DNA from: Papaver somniferum | Taxonomy: Eukaryota; Streptophyta; Magnoliopsida; Ranunculales; Papaveraceae | Assembly: GCF_003573695.1 (NCBI RefSeq) | Contig: NC_039364.1 | Coordinates: forward strand, 71,940,256 to 72,004,255 | Direction: 5' to 3' | DNA length: 64,000 nucleotides | Shown: piece by piece, positions 1 through 11,127 of the stretch | How positions within the stretch are numbered: the first letter of the stretch is position 1 | Layout of the letters: each line of letters begins with the position of its first letter | Notes under the pieces: model-generated | The model's database searches: none | The model's input: the letters and a program-made list of their open reading frames with translations, nothing else | Told to the model about the DNA's origin: nothing | Translations under genes and position numbers: made by a program

Positions 1-333
1 CTCGTACTCAATACAAGCAATACAGCCAGCCTGCCCGAGCAGCGAGAGATATAGCCTTGTTACGTTGCGAGCAAAACGCCTTGCCCCAGCCGCAAGCACA
101 CTACACTCTGCTCAAGACTCGACTAGCTCTCGAGCATAATCAAGTCCACCACGTGGAAAAAAGTCTCGCCTAGCACGTGAGCAAATTTTATTGCAGGTTA
201 TCACAGTTGGGGGCGTCTTTGTAACGTCTCTACTCACGCTTGGGGGCGACTGGCGACGTACGTCATCGATGATCGACGCGAAGGAAAAACAAAATTCTTA
301 ACCCCCAACAAGTTGGAGGTTAAGAGGGGGCGA
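1..333 (+). repeat. Internal region, 3' part of a partial array unit, with polypurine tract
   Basis: This is the tail of an internal region whose start lies left of the window. It ends in the purine-rich tract at about 320-333 (taagagggggcga), directly before the LTR at 334. It matches 6055-6387 almost base for base (one difference noted by eye, t/c near 270), and differs from the tails of the two following units at several diagnostic sites. Confidence 0.85.
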
Positions 334-358
334 TGTTTGTACCGTGTAAAAAATACAC

Positions 359-560
359 AGGAGGCCCGCAAATCAATACAAGGAGGCATGCAGGGGAAGT
401 TTCATGCAGATTAATGCCAGGAGGCATACGATGGCGGTTTCATGCGGATTAATTCCAGGAGGCATGCAAGGGAGGTTTCATGCAAAATTAATTCCAGGAA
501 GTTTAATGCAAAATTAATTACAGGAGGTTTCATGCAAAATTAATTCCAGGGGAAATAAAT
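359..560 (+). repeat. Short tandem repeats in the U3 of the array LTR
   Basis: Five to six degenerate copies of roughly 30-40 bp are present, each built from a 'ccaggaggcatgca...ggtttcatgca' core followed by 'gattaatg' or 'aaattaatt'. The same block is present in all six LTRs. In LTR 6 (10591-11090) about 40 bp is missing from this block, which explains its 500 bp length. The position upstream of the TATA box suggests a promoter-proximal repeat; that function is inference. Confidence 0.75.
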
Positions 561-609
561 ACAATTTATGTTTACCTCATAATGAGAGTAAGAGCCTAGT
601 TCAGAACTG

Positions 610-617
610 TATAAATA
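610..617 (+). promoter_or_regulatory. TATA box of array LTR 1
   Basis: TATAAATA within ctgtataaatagggg is retained in all six LTRs. A block resembling R/U5 follows and contains an AATAAA-like signal about 95 bp downstream (aatgaaac here, aataaaac in LTRs 4-6). Transcription itself is inferred. Confidence 0.6.
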
Positions 618-874
618 GGGGCACCCTGGTAGAGAATAAGAAGGAAGGCAAGCTAATACAGAAAAAAGTTATTGAAAATCCATTGTAATCCTAAAGATCA
701 ATGAAACATCACTCCCCAAGGGGAATTCACCTGTGGATGTAGGAAAACCATGCCGAACCACGTAAAATCTGCGTCTCATTTCTTTATTCTGGTTTCATGT
801 TTTTAACTCTGTTTCCATTAACAACACCAAAATCATCATCTTTAGTGCCCGAAAATATTTCTGGGTGCAAACAT

Positions 875-891
875 TGGCGCCGACTAAGGGG
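875..891 (+). other. Primer-binding-site-like sequence (tRNA-Asp type)
   Basis: TGGCGCCGACTAAGGGG directly follows the LTR end. Its first eight bases match the complement of the plant tRNA-Asp 3' end (TGGCGCCG); the remainder matches only partly. Equivalent sites follow LTRs 2-5 at 2881, 4907, 6928 and 8949. The copy after LTR 2 is degraded (TGGAGCTG) and the copy after LTR 3 has one change (TGGCGCTG). LTR 6 has none. Confidence 0.6.
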
Positions 892-1351
892 ATTCGAGGG
901 AAACGATCGTGTTTTTCCGTTGAGAAAGGTGCGACAAAACTCTCGAAATTCGTGCACAAATTTCCAGCAAAAATCAGCAAAATTATGGTTGAAGAAACCG
1001 TTGCGAAGTTGAAGATACTGTTACAAGCAGCTGGAGAAACAGTAGCAGAAGAGTTACACAACAGTAACAAATATATCTGTTACAAAAGGCGTTGCCAACG
1101 CTTCTCCCATGTACAACCACATAGGTGCAGCCTCGCGTACAGCTTCGAATCCAATCAACCAAATCCATCAGATCCATGAAATCTAGTCCGTACGATCTAT
1201 TCAGCTTCCGGTTCACCAACTGGTGCAGCCTATCAGGTCTGGTTCGAATCAAACCGGTTCAACGTCGCCCTACCTGGTTCAGACCGTTCGGGTCTGACCA
1301 GATGACACATCAGCAGCGATGCGTCATCAAGCTCACTGACACGTGCCACTT

Positions 1352-1511
1352 CCACGTCAGCGCGACCCGTCGCCACGTCAGCGGACATGTACAATTAGTA
1401 TTTGCCAACTCAGCAACATATCCAGTCAGCGCAGTTGCCACGTCAGCTCACTGCCACGTCATCACCCGACTCTGATGTGCTCACTGGGTTTTGTGACACA
1501 TTTCCACGTCA
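1352..1511 (+). promoter_or_regulatory. Cluster of five CCACGTCA motifs (bZIP-type ACGT elements)
   Basis: Exact CCACGTCA occurs at 1352, 1373, 1438, 1454 and 1504, mostly within gccacgtcagc, with diverged versions (cctcgtcagc, ccacatcagc) nearby. The cluster recurs in each full array unit with a few substitutions. CCACGTCA/TGACGTGG is a recognised binding core for plant bZIP factors. Whether it acts in transcription here is inference; it could simply be a degenerate minisatellite. Confidence 0.5.
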
Positions 1512-2339
1512 GCATGATGGTGCCTCGTCAGCACATTTTTCCAGTCATCGACTGCCACATCAGCAGTCTTGATACAGTCACTGGAACATCAGCAAGAGCA
1601 CGCGCGCTTCGTTCAAAACTTGTTTCGCCAATATCTTCTTCGTTTTATGTCCGAATTGAGTGATTTTTGGCTCGTTAGAACCGTTTTTCAAATCCCTACA
1701 ACATGAAAGCGAAAATTCCAGTGTTCGAGAAACTTTGATGTGCACTTGGAGCAGCAACATGATCGAGTTTGAGGTTCGTGGAAAGCGACGTGATCGAGTT
1801 GGAGATGACGATTGCTTATACCCTTCATTATTTAGCCTTGCATCACATCGCAAGCACCTAAAGTCTCACCTTGCACTTGAGCACATAAGTCTTGCTTTTA
1901 TCGCAAGCATAAAATCTCGTCTTGCACCCGAGTATAAATACATGTACCTTGGCAAGCATAAAGTCTCGTCTCAACCACCAGCCCAATGCCCGATATTGGT
2001 CCAAAGACTCGTACTCAATACAAGCAATACAACCAGCCTGCCCGAGCAGCGAGAGCTATAGCCTTGTTACGTTGCGAGCAAAACGCCTTCCCCAACCGCA
2101 AGCACACTACACTATGCTCAAGACTCGACTAGCTCTCGAGCATAATCAAGTCCACCACGTGGCAAAAAGTCTCGCCTAGCACGTGAGCAAATTTTATTGC
2201 AGGTTATCACAGTTGGGGGCGTCTTTGTAACGTCTCTAATCATGCTTGGGGGCGACTGGCGACTTACGTCATCGACGATCGACGCGAAGGAAAAACAAAA
2301 TTCTTAACCCCCAACAAGTTGGAGGTTAAGAGGGGGCGA

Positions 2340-2879
2340 TGTTTGTACCGTGTAAAAAATACACGGGAGGCCCGCAAATCAATACAAGGAGGCATGCAGG
2401 GGCGGTTTCATGCAGATTAATGCCAGGAGGCATGCGATGGCGGTTTCATGCGGATTAATGCCAGGAGGCATGCAAGGGAGGTTTCATGCAAAATTAATTC
2501 CAGGAAGTTTAATGCAAAATTAATTACAGGAGGTTTCATGCAAAATTAATTCCAGGGGAAATAAATACAATTTATGTTTACCTCATAATGAGAGTAAGAG
2601 CCTAGTTCAGAACTGTATAAATAGGGGCAACCTGGTAGAGAATAAGAAGGAAGGCAAGCTAATACAGAAAAAAGTTATTGAAAATCCATTGTAATCCTAA
2701 AGATCAATGAAACATCACTCCCCAAGGGGAATTCACCTGTGGATGTAGGAAAACCATGCCGAACCACGTAAAATCTGCGTCTCATTTCTTTATTCTGGTT
2801 TCATGTTTTTGACTCTGTTTCCATTAACAACACCAAAATCATCATCTTTAGTGCCCGAAAATATTTCTGGGTGCAAACA
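2340..2879 (+). repeat. Array LTR 2 (540 bp)
   Basis: It has the same termini and internal order as LTR 1. It is distinguished by cacgggaggcc near the start and caacctgg after the TATA box. The primer site that follows is mutated (ttggagctgact), so this copy could not prime normally. Confidence 0.88.
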
Positions 2880-4366
2880 TTGGAGCTGACTAAGGGGATT
2901 CGAGGGAAACGATCGTGTTTTTCCGTTGAAAAAGGTGCGACAAAACTCTCGAAATTCGTGCACAAATTTCCAGCAAAAATCAGCAAAATTATGGTTGAAG
3001 AAACCGTTGCGAAGTTGAAGATACTGTTACAAGCAGCTGCAGAAACAGTTGCGAAAGTTGGAGAAACAGTAGCAGAAGAGTTACACAACAGTAACAAATA
3101 TATCTGTTACAAAAGGCGTTGCCAACGCTTCTCCCTTGTACAACCACATAGGTGCAGCCTCGCGTACAGCTTCGAATCCAATCAACCAAATCCATCAGAT
3201 CCACGAAATCTAGTCCGTATGATCTATTCAGCTTCCGGTTCACCAACTGGTGCAGCCTATCAGGTCTGGTTCGAATCAAACCGGTTCAACGTCGCCCTAC
3301 CTGGTTCAGACCGTTCGGGTCTGACCAGATGACACATAAGCAGCGATGCGTCATCAAGCTCACTGACACGTGCCACTTCCACGTCAGCGCGACCCGTCGC
3401 CACGTCAGCGGACATGTACAATTAGTATTTGCCAACTCAGCAACATATCCAGTCAGCGCAGTTGCCACGTCAGCTCACTGCCACGTCATCACCCGACTCT
3501 GATGTGCTCACTGGGTTTTGTGACACATTTCCACGTCAGCATGATGGTGCCTCGTCAGCACATTTTTCCAGTCATCGACTGCCACATCAGCAGTCTTGAT
3601 ACAGTCACTGGAACATCAGCAAGAGCACGCGCGCTTCGTTCAAAACTTGTTTCGCCAATATCTTCTTCGTTTTATGTCCGAATTGAGTGATTTTTGGCTC
3701 GTTAGAACAGTTTTTCAAATCCCTACAACATGAAAGCGAAAATTCCAGTGTTCGAGAAACTTTGATGTGCACTTGGAGCAGCAACATGATCGAGTTTGAG
3801 GTTCGTGGAAAGCGACGTGATCGAGTTGGAGATGAGGATTGCTTATACCCTTCATTATTTAGCCTTGCATCACATCGCAAGCACCTAAAGTCTCACCTTG
3901 CACTTGAGCACATAAGTCTTGCTTTTATCGCAAGCATAAAATCTCGTCTTGCACCCGAGTATAAATACATGTACCTTGGCAAGCATAAAGTCTCGTCTCA
4001 ACCACCAGCCCAATGCCCGATATTGGTCCAAAGACTCGTACTCAATACAAGCAATACAACCAGCCTGCCCGAGCAGCGAGAGCTATAGCCTTGTTACGTT
4101 GCGAGCAAAACGCCTTCCCCAATCGCAAGCACACTACACTATGCTCAAGACTCGACTAGCTCTCGAGCATAATCAAGTCCACCACGTGGCAAAAAGTCTT
4201 GCCTAGCACGTGAGAAAATTTTATTGCAGGTTATCACAGTTGGGGGCGTCTTTGTAACGTCTCTACTCATGCTTGGGGGCGACTGGCGACTTACGTCAAC
4301 GACGATCGACGCGAAGGAAAAACAAAATTCTTAACCCCCAACAAGTTGGAGGTTAAGAGGGGGCGA
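2880..4366 (+). repeat. Array internal region 2, noncoding
   Basis: It is nearly identical to internal region 1 except that it keeps the 21 bp lost there. It carries the CCACGTCA cluster (about 3379-3538) and ends in the purine tract before 4367. No recognisable coding sequence. Confidence 0.85.
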
Positions 4367-4905
4367 TGTTTGTACCGTGTAAAAAATACACGGGAGGCCC
4401 GCAAACCAATGCAAGGAGGCATGCAGGGGCGTTTCATGCAGATTAATGCCAGGAGGCATGCGATGGCGGTTTCATGCGGATTAATGCCAGGAGGCATGCA
4501 AGGGAGGTTTCATGCAAAATTAATTCCAGGAAGTTTAATGCAAAATTAATTACAGGAGGTTTCATGCAAAATTAATTCCAGGGGAAATAAATACAATTTA
4601 TGTTTACCTCATAATGAGAGTAAGAGCCTAGTTCAGAACTGTATAAATAGGGGCAACCTGGTAGAGAATAAGAAGGAAGGCAAGCTAATACAGAAAAAAG
4701 TTATTGAAAATCCATTGTAATCCTAAAGATCAATGAAACATCACTCCCCAAGGGGAATTCACCTGTGGATGTAGGAAAACCATGCCGAACCACGTAAAAT
4801 CTGCGTCTCATTTCTTTATTCTGGTTTCATGTTTTTAACTCTGTTTCCATTAACAACACCAAAATCATCATCTTTAGTGCCCGAAAATATTTCTGGGTGC
4901 AAACA
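4367..4905 (+). repeat. Array LTR 3 (539 bp)
   Basis: Termini are as in the other copies. It shares cacgggaggcc and caacctgg with LTR 2. The following primer-like site reads ttggcgctgactaagg. Confidence 0.88.
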
Positions 4906-6387
4906 TTGGCGCTGACTAAGGGGATTCGAGGGAAACGATCGTGTTTTTCCGTTGAGAAAGGTGCGACAAAACTCTCGAAATTCGTGCACAAATTTCCAGC
5001 AAAAATCAGCAAAATTATGGTTGAAGAAACCGTTGCGAAGTTGAAGATACTGTTACAAGCAGCTGCAGAAACAGTTGCGAAAGTTGGAGAAACAGTAGCA
5101 GAAGAGTTACACAACAGTAACAAATATATCTGTTACAAAAGGCGTTTCCAACGCTTCTCCCTTGTACAACCACAAAGGTGCAGCCTCGCGTACAGCTTCG
5201 AATCCAATCAACCAAATCCATCAGATCCATGAAATCTAGTCCGTACGATCTATTCAGCTTCCGGTTCACCAACTGGTGCAGCCTATCAGGTCTGGTTCGA
5301 ATCAAACCGGTTCAACGTCGCCCTACCTGGTTCAGACCGTTCGGGTCTGACCAGATGACACATCAGCAGCGATGCGTCATCAAGCTCACTGACACGTGCC
5401 ACTTCCACGTCAGCGCGACCCGTCGCCACGTCAGCGGACATGTACAGTTAGTATTTGCCAACTCAGCAACATATCCAGTCAGCGCAGTTGCCACGTCAGC
5501 TCACTGCCACGTCATCACCCGACCCTGATGTGCTCACTGGGTTTTGTGACACATTGCCACGTCAGCATGATGGTGCCTCGTTAGCACATTTGTCCAGTCA
5601 TCGACTGCCACATCAACAGTCTTGATACAGTCACTGCAACATCAGCAAGAGCACGCGCGCTTCGTTCAAAACTTGTTTCGCCAATATCTTCTTCGTTTTA
5701 AGTCCGAATTGAGTGATTTTTGGCTCGTTAGAACCGTTTTTCAAATCCCTACAACATGAAAGAGAAAATTCCAGTGTTCGAGAAACTTTGATGTGCACTT
5801 GGAGCAGCAACATGATCGAGTTCGAGGTTCGTGGAAAACGACGTGATCGAGTTGGAGATGAGGATTGCTTAGACCCTTCATTATTAAGCCTTGCATCACA
5901 TCGCAAGCACATAAAGTCTCACCTTGAGCACATAAGTCTTGCTTTTATCGCAAGCATAAAATCTCGTCTTGCACTCGAGTATAAAGACTTGTACCTTGGC
6001 AAGCATAAAGTCTCGTCTCAACCACCAGCCCAATGCCCGATATTGGTCCAAAGACTCGTACTCAATACAAGCAATACAGCCAGCCTGCCCGAGCAGCGAG
6101 AGATATAGCCTTGTTACGTTGCGAGCAAAACGCCTTGCCCCAGCCGCAAGCACACTACACTCTGCTCAAGACTCGACTAGCTCTCGAGCATAATCAAGTC
6201 CACCACGTGGAAAAAAGTCTCGCCTAGCACGTGAGCAAATTTTATTGCAGGTTATCACAGTTGGGGGCGTCTTTGTAACGTCTCTACTCACGCTTGGGGG
6301 CGACTGGCGACGTACGTCATCGACGATCGACGCGAAGGAAAAACAAAATTCTTAACCCCCAACAAGTTGGAGGTTAAGAGGGGGCGA
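4906..6387 (+). repeat. Array internal region 3, noncoding
   Basis: It has the same layout as the other internal regions. Its last 333 bases are almost identical to window positions 1-333, at an offset of exactly 6054 bp. No recognisable coding sequence. Confidence 0.85.
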
Positions 6388-6926
6388 TGTTTGTACCGTG
6401 TAAAAAATACACAGGAGGCCCGCAAATCAATACAAGGAGGCATGCAGGGGCAGTTTCATGCATATTAATGCCAGGAGGCATGCGATGGCGGTTTCATGCG
6501 GATTAATTCCAGGAGGCATGCAAGGGAGGTTTCATGCAAAATTAATTCCAGGAAGTTTAATGCAAAATTAATTACAGGAGGTTTCATGCAAAATTAATTC
6601 CAGGGGAAATAAATACAATTTATGTTTACCTCATAATGAGAGTAAGAGCCTAGTTCAGAACTGTATAAATAGGGGCACCCTGGTAGAGAATAAGAAGGAA
6701 GGCAAGCTAATACAGAAAAATGTTATTGAAAATCCATTGTAATCCTAAAGATCAATAAAACATCACTCCCAACGGGAATTCACCTATGGATGTAGGCAAA
6801 CCATGCCGAACCACATAAAATCTGCGTCTCATTTCTTTATTTTGGTTTCATGTTTTTAACTCTGTTTCCATTAACAACACCAAAATCATCATCTTTAGTG
6901 CCCGAAAATATTTCTGGGTGCAAACA
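6388..6926 (+). repeat. Array LTR 4 (539 bp)
   Basis: Termini are as in the other copies. Its start shares variants with LTR 1 (cacaggaggcc). Its 3' part has private changes (cccaacgggaattcacctatgg) and a canonical aataaaac. Confidence 0.88.
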
Positions 6927-8407
6927 TTGGCGCCGACTAAGGGGATTCGAGGGAAACGATCGTGTTTTTCCGTTGAGAAAGGTGCGACAAAACTCTCGAA
7001 ATTCGTGCACAAATTTCCAACAAAAATCAGCAAAATTATGGTTGAAGAAACCGTTGCGAAGTTGAAGATACTGTTACAAGCAGCTGCAGAAACAGTTGCG
7101 AAAGTTGGAGAAACAGTAGCAGAAGAGTTACACAACAGTAACAAATATATCTGTTACAAAAGGCGTTGCCAACGCTTCTCCCTTGTACAACCACATAGGT
7201 GCAGCCTCGCGTACAGCTTCGAATCCAATCAACCAAATCCATCATATCCATGAAATCTAGTCCGTACGATCTATTCAGCTTCCGGTTCACCAACTGGTGC
7301 AGCCTATCAGGTCTGGTTCGAATCAAACCGGTTCAACGTCGCCCTACCTGGTTCAGACCGTTCGGGTCTGACCAGATGACACATCAGCAGCGCTGCGTCA
7401 TCAAGCTCACTGACACGTGCCACTGTCACGTCAGCGCGACCCGTCGCCACGTCAGCGGACATGTACAGTTAGTATTTGCTAACTCAGCAACATATCCTGT
7501 CAGCGCAGTTGCCACATCAGCTCACTGCCACGTCATCACCCGACCCTGATGTGCTCACTGGGTTTTGTGACACATTGCCACGTCAGCATGATGGTGCCTC
7601 GTTAGCACATTTTTCCAGTCATCGACTGCCACATCAGCAGTCTTGATACAGTCACTGCAACATCAGCAAGAGCACGCGCGCTTCGTTCAAAACTTGTTTC
7701 GCCAATATCTTCTTCGTTTTAAGTCCGAATTGAGTGATTTTTGGCTCGTTAAAACCGTTTTTCAAATCCCTACAACATGAAAGCGAAAATTCCAGTGTTC
7801 AAGAAACTTTGATGTGCACTTGGAGCAGCAACATGATCGAGTTCGAGGTTCGTGGAAAAAGACGTGATCGAGTTGGAGATGAGGATTGCTTAGACCCTTC
7901 ATTATTAAGCCTTGCATCACATTGCAAGCACATAAAGTCTCACCTTGAGCACATAAGTCTTGCTTTTATCGTAAGCATAAAATCTCTTCTTGAACCCGAG
8001 TATAAAGACTTGTACCTTGGCAAGCATAAAGTCTCGTGTCAACCACCAGCCCAATGCCCGATATTGGTCCAAAGACTCGTACTCAATACAAGCAATACAT
8101 CCAGCCTTCCCGAGTAGGGAGAGCTATAGCCTTGTTACGTTGCGAGCAAAACGCCTTGCCCCAACCGCAAGCACACTACTCTCTACTCAAGACTCGACTA
8201 GCTCTCAAGAATAATCAAGTCCACCACGTGGAAAAAAGTCTCGCCTAGCACGTGAGCAAATTTTATTGCAGGTTATCACAGTTGCGGGGGTCTTTGTAAC
8301 GTCTCTACTCACGCTTGGGGGCGACTGGCGAGTTACGTCATCGACGATCGACGCGAAGGAAAAACAAATTGTTAACCCCCAACAAGTTGGAGGTTAAGAG
8401 GGGGCGA
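6927..8407 (+). repeat. Array internal region 4, noncoding
   Basis: It starts with an intact ttggcgccgactaagg and ends in the purine tract before 8408. The ACGT-motif cluster is present at about 7400-7590. No recognisable coding sequence. Confidence 0.85.
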
Positions 8408-8947
8408 TGTTTGTACCGTGTATTAAATACACAGGAGGCCCGCAAATCAATACAAGGAGGCATGCAAGGGCGGTTTCATGCAGATTAATGCCAGGAAGCA
8501 TGCGACGGCGGTTTCATGCGGGTTAATACCAGGAGGCATGCAAGGGAGGCTTCATGCAAAATTAATTCCAGGAAGTTTCATGCAAAATTAATTCCAGGAG
8601 GTTTCATGCAAAATTAATTCCAGGAGAAATAAATACAATTTATGTTTACCTCATAATGAGAGTAAGAGCCTAGTTCAGAATTGTATAAATAGGGGCACCC
8701 TGTTAGAGAATAAGAAGGAAGGCAATCTAATACAGAAAAAAGGTATTGAAAATCAGTTGTAATCCTAAAGATCAATAAAACATCACTCCCCAAGGGGAAT
8801 TCACCTGTGGATGTAGGAAAACCATGCCGAACCACGTAAAATCTGCGTCTTAATTCTTTATTCTGGTTCCATGTTTTTAACTCTGTTTCCATTAATAACA
8901 CCAAAATCATCATCTTTAGTGCCTGGAAATATTTCTGGGTGCAAACA
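8408..8947 (+). repeat. Array LTR 5 (540 bp)
   Basis: Termini are as in the other copies. With LTR 6 it shares gtgcctggaaatatt and acattaataacacc variants, which places copies 5 and 6 together. Confidence 0.87.
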
Positions 8948-10590
8948 TTGGCGCCGACTAAGGGGATTCGAGGGAAACGATCGTGTTTTTCCGTTGATAA
9001 AGGTGCGACAAAACTCTCGAAATTCGTGCACAAATTTCCAGCAAAAATCAGCAAAATTATGGTTGAAGAAACCGTTGCGAAGTTGAAGATACGGTTACAA
9101 GCAGCTGCAGAAACAGTTGCGAAAGTTGCAGAAGAGTTACACAACAGTAAAAAATATATCTGTTACAAAAGGCGTTGCCAAAGCTTCTCCCTTGTACAAC
9201 CACATAGGTGCAGCCTCGCGTACAGCTTCGAATCCAATCAACCAAATCCATCAGATCCATGAAATCTAGTCCGTACGATCTATTCAGCTTCCGGTTCACC
9301 AACTGGTGCAACCTATCAGGTCTAGTTCGAATCAAACCGGTTCAACGTCGCCCTTCCTGGTTCAGACCGTTCGGGTCTGACCAGATGACACATCAGCAGC
9401 GCTGCGTCATCAAGCTCACTGACACGTGCCACTGTCACGTCAGCGCGACCCGTCGCCACGTCAGCGGACATGTACAGTTAGTATTTGCCAACTCAGCAAC
9501 ATATCCTGTCAGCGCAGTTGCCACGTCAGCTCACTGCCACGTCATCACCCGACCCTGATGTGCTCACTGGGTTTTGTGACACATTGCCACGTCAGCATGA
9601 TGGTGCCTCATTAGCACATTTGTCCAGTCATCGACTGCCACATCAGCAGTCTTGATACAGTCACTGCAACATCAGCAAGAGCACGCGCGCTTCGTTCAAA
9701 ACTTGTTTCTCCAATATCTTCTTCGTTTTAAGTCCGAATTGAGTGATTTTTGGCTCGTTAAAACCGTTTTTCAAATCCCTACAACATGAAAGCAAAAATT
9801 CCAGTGTTCGAGAAACTTTGATGTGCACTTGGAGCAGCAACATGATCGAGTTCGAGGTTCGTGGAAAGCGACATGATCGAGTTGGAGATGAGGATTGCTT
9901 AGACCCTTCATTATTTAGCCTTTCATCACATCGCAAGCACCTAAAGTCTAACCTTGCACGTGAGCACATAAGTCTTGCTTTTATCACAAGCATAAAATCT
10001 CTTCTTGCACCCGAGTATAAAGACTTGTACCTTGGCAAGCATAAAGTCTCGTGTCAACCATCAGCCCAATGCCCGATATTGGTCCAAAGACTCGTACTCA
10101 ACACAAGCAATACAGCCAGCCTTCCCGAGCAGCGAGAGCTATAGCCTTGTTACGTTGCGAGCAAAACGCCTTCCCCAACCGCAAGCACACTACACTCAAC
10201 TCAAGACTCGACTAGCTCTCGAGCATAATCAAGTCCACCACGTGGCAAAAAGTCTCGCCTAGCACGTGAGCAAATTTTATTGCAGGTTATCACAGTTGGG
10301 GGGNNNNNNNNNNNNNNNNNNNNNNNNNNNNNNNNNNNNNNNNNNNNNNNNNNNNNNNNNNNNNNNNNNNNNNNNNNNNNNNNNNNNNNNNNNNNNNNNN
10401 NNNNNNNNNNNNNNNNNNNNNNNNNNNNNNNNNNNNNNNNNNNNNNNNNNNNNNNNNNNNNNNNNNNNNNNNNNNNNNNNNNNNNNNNNNNNNNNNNNNN
10501 GGGCGACTGGCGAGTTACGTCATCGACGATCGACGCGAAGGAAAAACAAAATTGTTAACCCCCAACAAGTTGGAGGTTAAGAGGGGGCGA
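8948..10590 (+). repeat. Array internal region 5, noncoding, with assembly gap
   Basis: It has the same layout as the other internal regions. It is 1643 bp on paper because it includes 197 undetermined bases at 10304-10500. The sequence flanking the gap is contiguous in the other units apart from about 30 bases. Confidence 0.85.
10304..10500. other. Assembly gap (197 N)
   Basis: There is an unbroken run of N between cacagttggggg and gggcgactgg. In the other array units these two anchors are separated by only about 30 bases, so the N count does not reflect the real distance. Confidence 0.98.
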
Positions 10591-11090
10591 TGTTTGTACC
10601 ATGTATAAAATACACAGGAGGCCCGCAAATCAATATAAGGAGGCATGCAAGGGCGGTTTCATGCAGATTAATGCCAGGAAGCATGCAAGGGAGGTCTCAT
10701 GCAAAATTAATTCCAGGAAGTTTCATGAAATTAATTCCAGGAGGTTTCATGCAAAATTAATTTCAGGGGAAATAAATACAATTTATGTTTACCTCATAAT
10801 GAGAGTAAGAGCCTAGTTCAGAATTGTATAAATAGGGGCACCCTGGTAGAGAATAAGAAGTAAGGCAAGCTAATACAGAAAAAAGTTATTGAAAATCAGT
10901 TGTAATTCTAAAGATCAATAAAACATCACTCCCCAAGGGGAATTCACCTGTGGATGTAGGAAAACCATGCCGAACCACGTAAAATCTGCGTCTCAATTCT
11001 TTATTCTGGTTCCATGTTTTTAACTCTGTTTCCATTAATAACACCAAAATCATCATCTTTAGTGCCTGGAAATATTTCTGGGTGCAAACA
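10591..11090 (+). repeat. Array LTR 6, terminal 3' LTR (500 bp)
   Basis: It starts TGTTTGTACCATG and ends GGGTGCAAACA. It is about 40 bp shorter than the others because part of the U3 short-repeat block is missing. The next bases (aaaagcctg) do not resemble a primer site, so this is the right boundary of the array. Confidence 0.87.
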
Positions 11091-11127
11091 AAAAGCCTGT
11101 TTATATTGCATATATTTTCTTTTGCTT

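Larger units (their letters stand above)
334..873 (+). repeat. Array LTR 1 (540 bp)
   Basis: It runs from TGTTTGTACC to GTGCAAACA. It holds a U3 block of short repeats (about 359-560), a TATA box TATAAATA at 610-617 in the context ctgtataaatagggg, and a 3' part with aaagatcaatgaaacatc where other copies read caataaaacatc. The first half carries variants of LTR 4, such as cacaggaggcc and caccctgg. From about 667 onward it matches LTRs 2 and 3, so it looks mosaic. Confidence 0.88.
874..2339 (+). repeat. Array internal region 1, noncoding
   Basis: It starts with the primer-site-like ttggcgccgactaagg and ends with the purine tract before 2340. It lacks a 21 bp stretch near 1032 that the other units carry, which explains the 2006 bp period. 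It contains a cluster of CCACGTCA motifs (1352-1511) and a region of degenerate repeats built on 'cttgc...gcataaagtctcg' (about 1850-2170). Open frames of 70-130 codons exist on both strands, but none resembles a known family and they overlap each other in several frames, so I do not call genes. Confidence 0.85.
1..11090 (+). mobile_element. Tandem array of a non-autonomous LTR retrotransposon (LTR-internal-LTR-internal...)
   Basis: Six LTRs alternate with internal regions in one orientation. LTR starts lie at 334, 2340, 4367, 6388, 8408 and 10591, giving periods of 2006, 2027, 2021, 2020 and 2183 bp; the last contains the N gap. Each LTR begins TGTTTGTACC and ends GTGCAAACA, a near-perfect inverted terminal pair. 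Each is preceded by a purine tract (AAGAGGGGGCGA), and each except the last is followed by a primer-binding-like TTGGCGCCGACTAAGG. No gag or pol homology is visible in any internal region; the short open frames are shared noncoding sequence. Adjacent copies share LTRs, the structure expected from unequal recombination between LTRs. The left end lies outside the window; the right end is at 11090, where no primer site follows the last LTR. No target duplication can be tested. Confidence 0.9.

Noticed and set aside
795..10262. Open frames of 60-176 codons repeated on both strands in each array unit, apparently conserved.
   Set aside because: They overlap in many frames on both strands, match no family I know, and their conservation follows from the young age of the repeats. 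Frames spanning LTR and internal region make no sense as genes.
10266..10580. Open frames running through the N gap.
   Set aside because: The N run has no stops by definition; these are artefacts.
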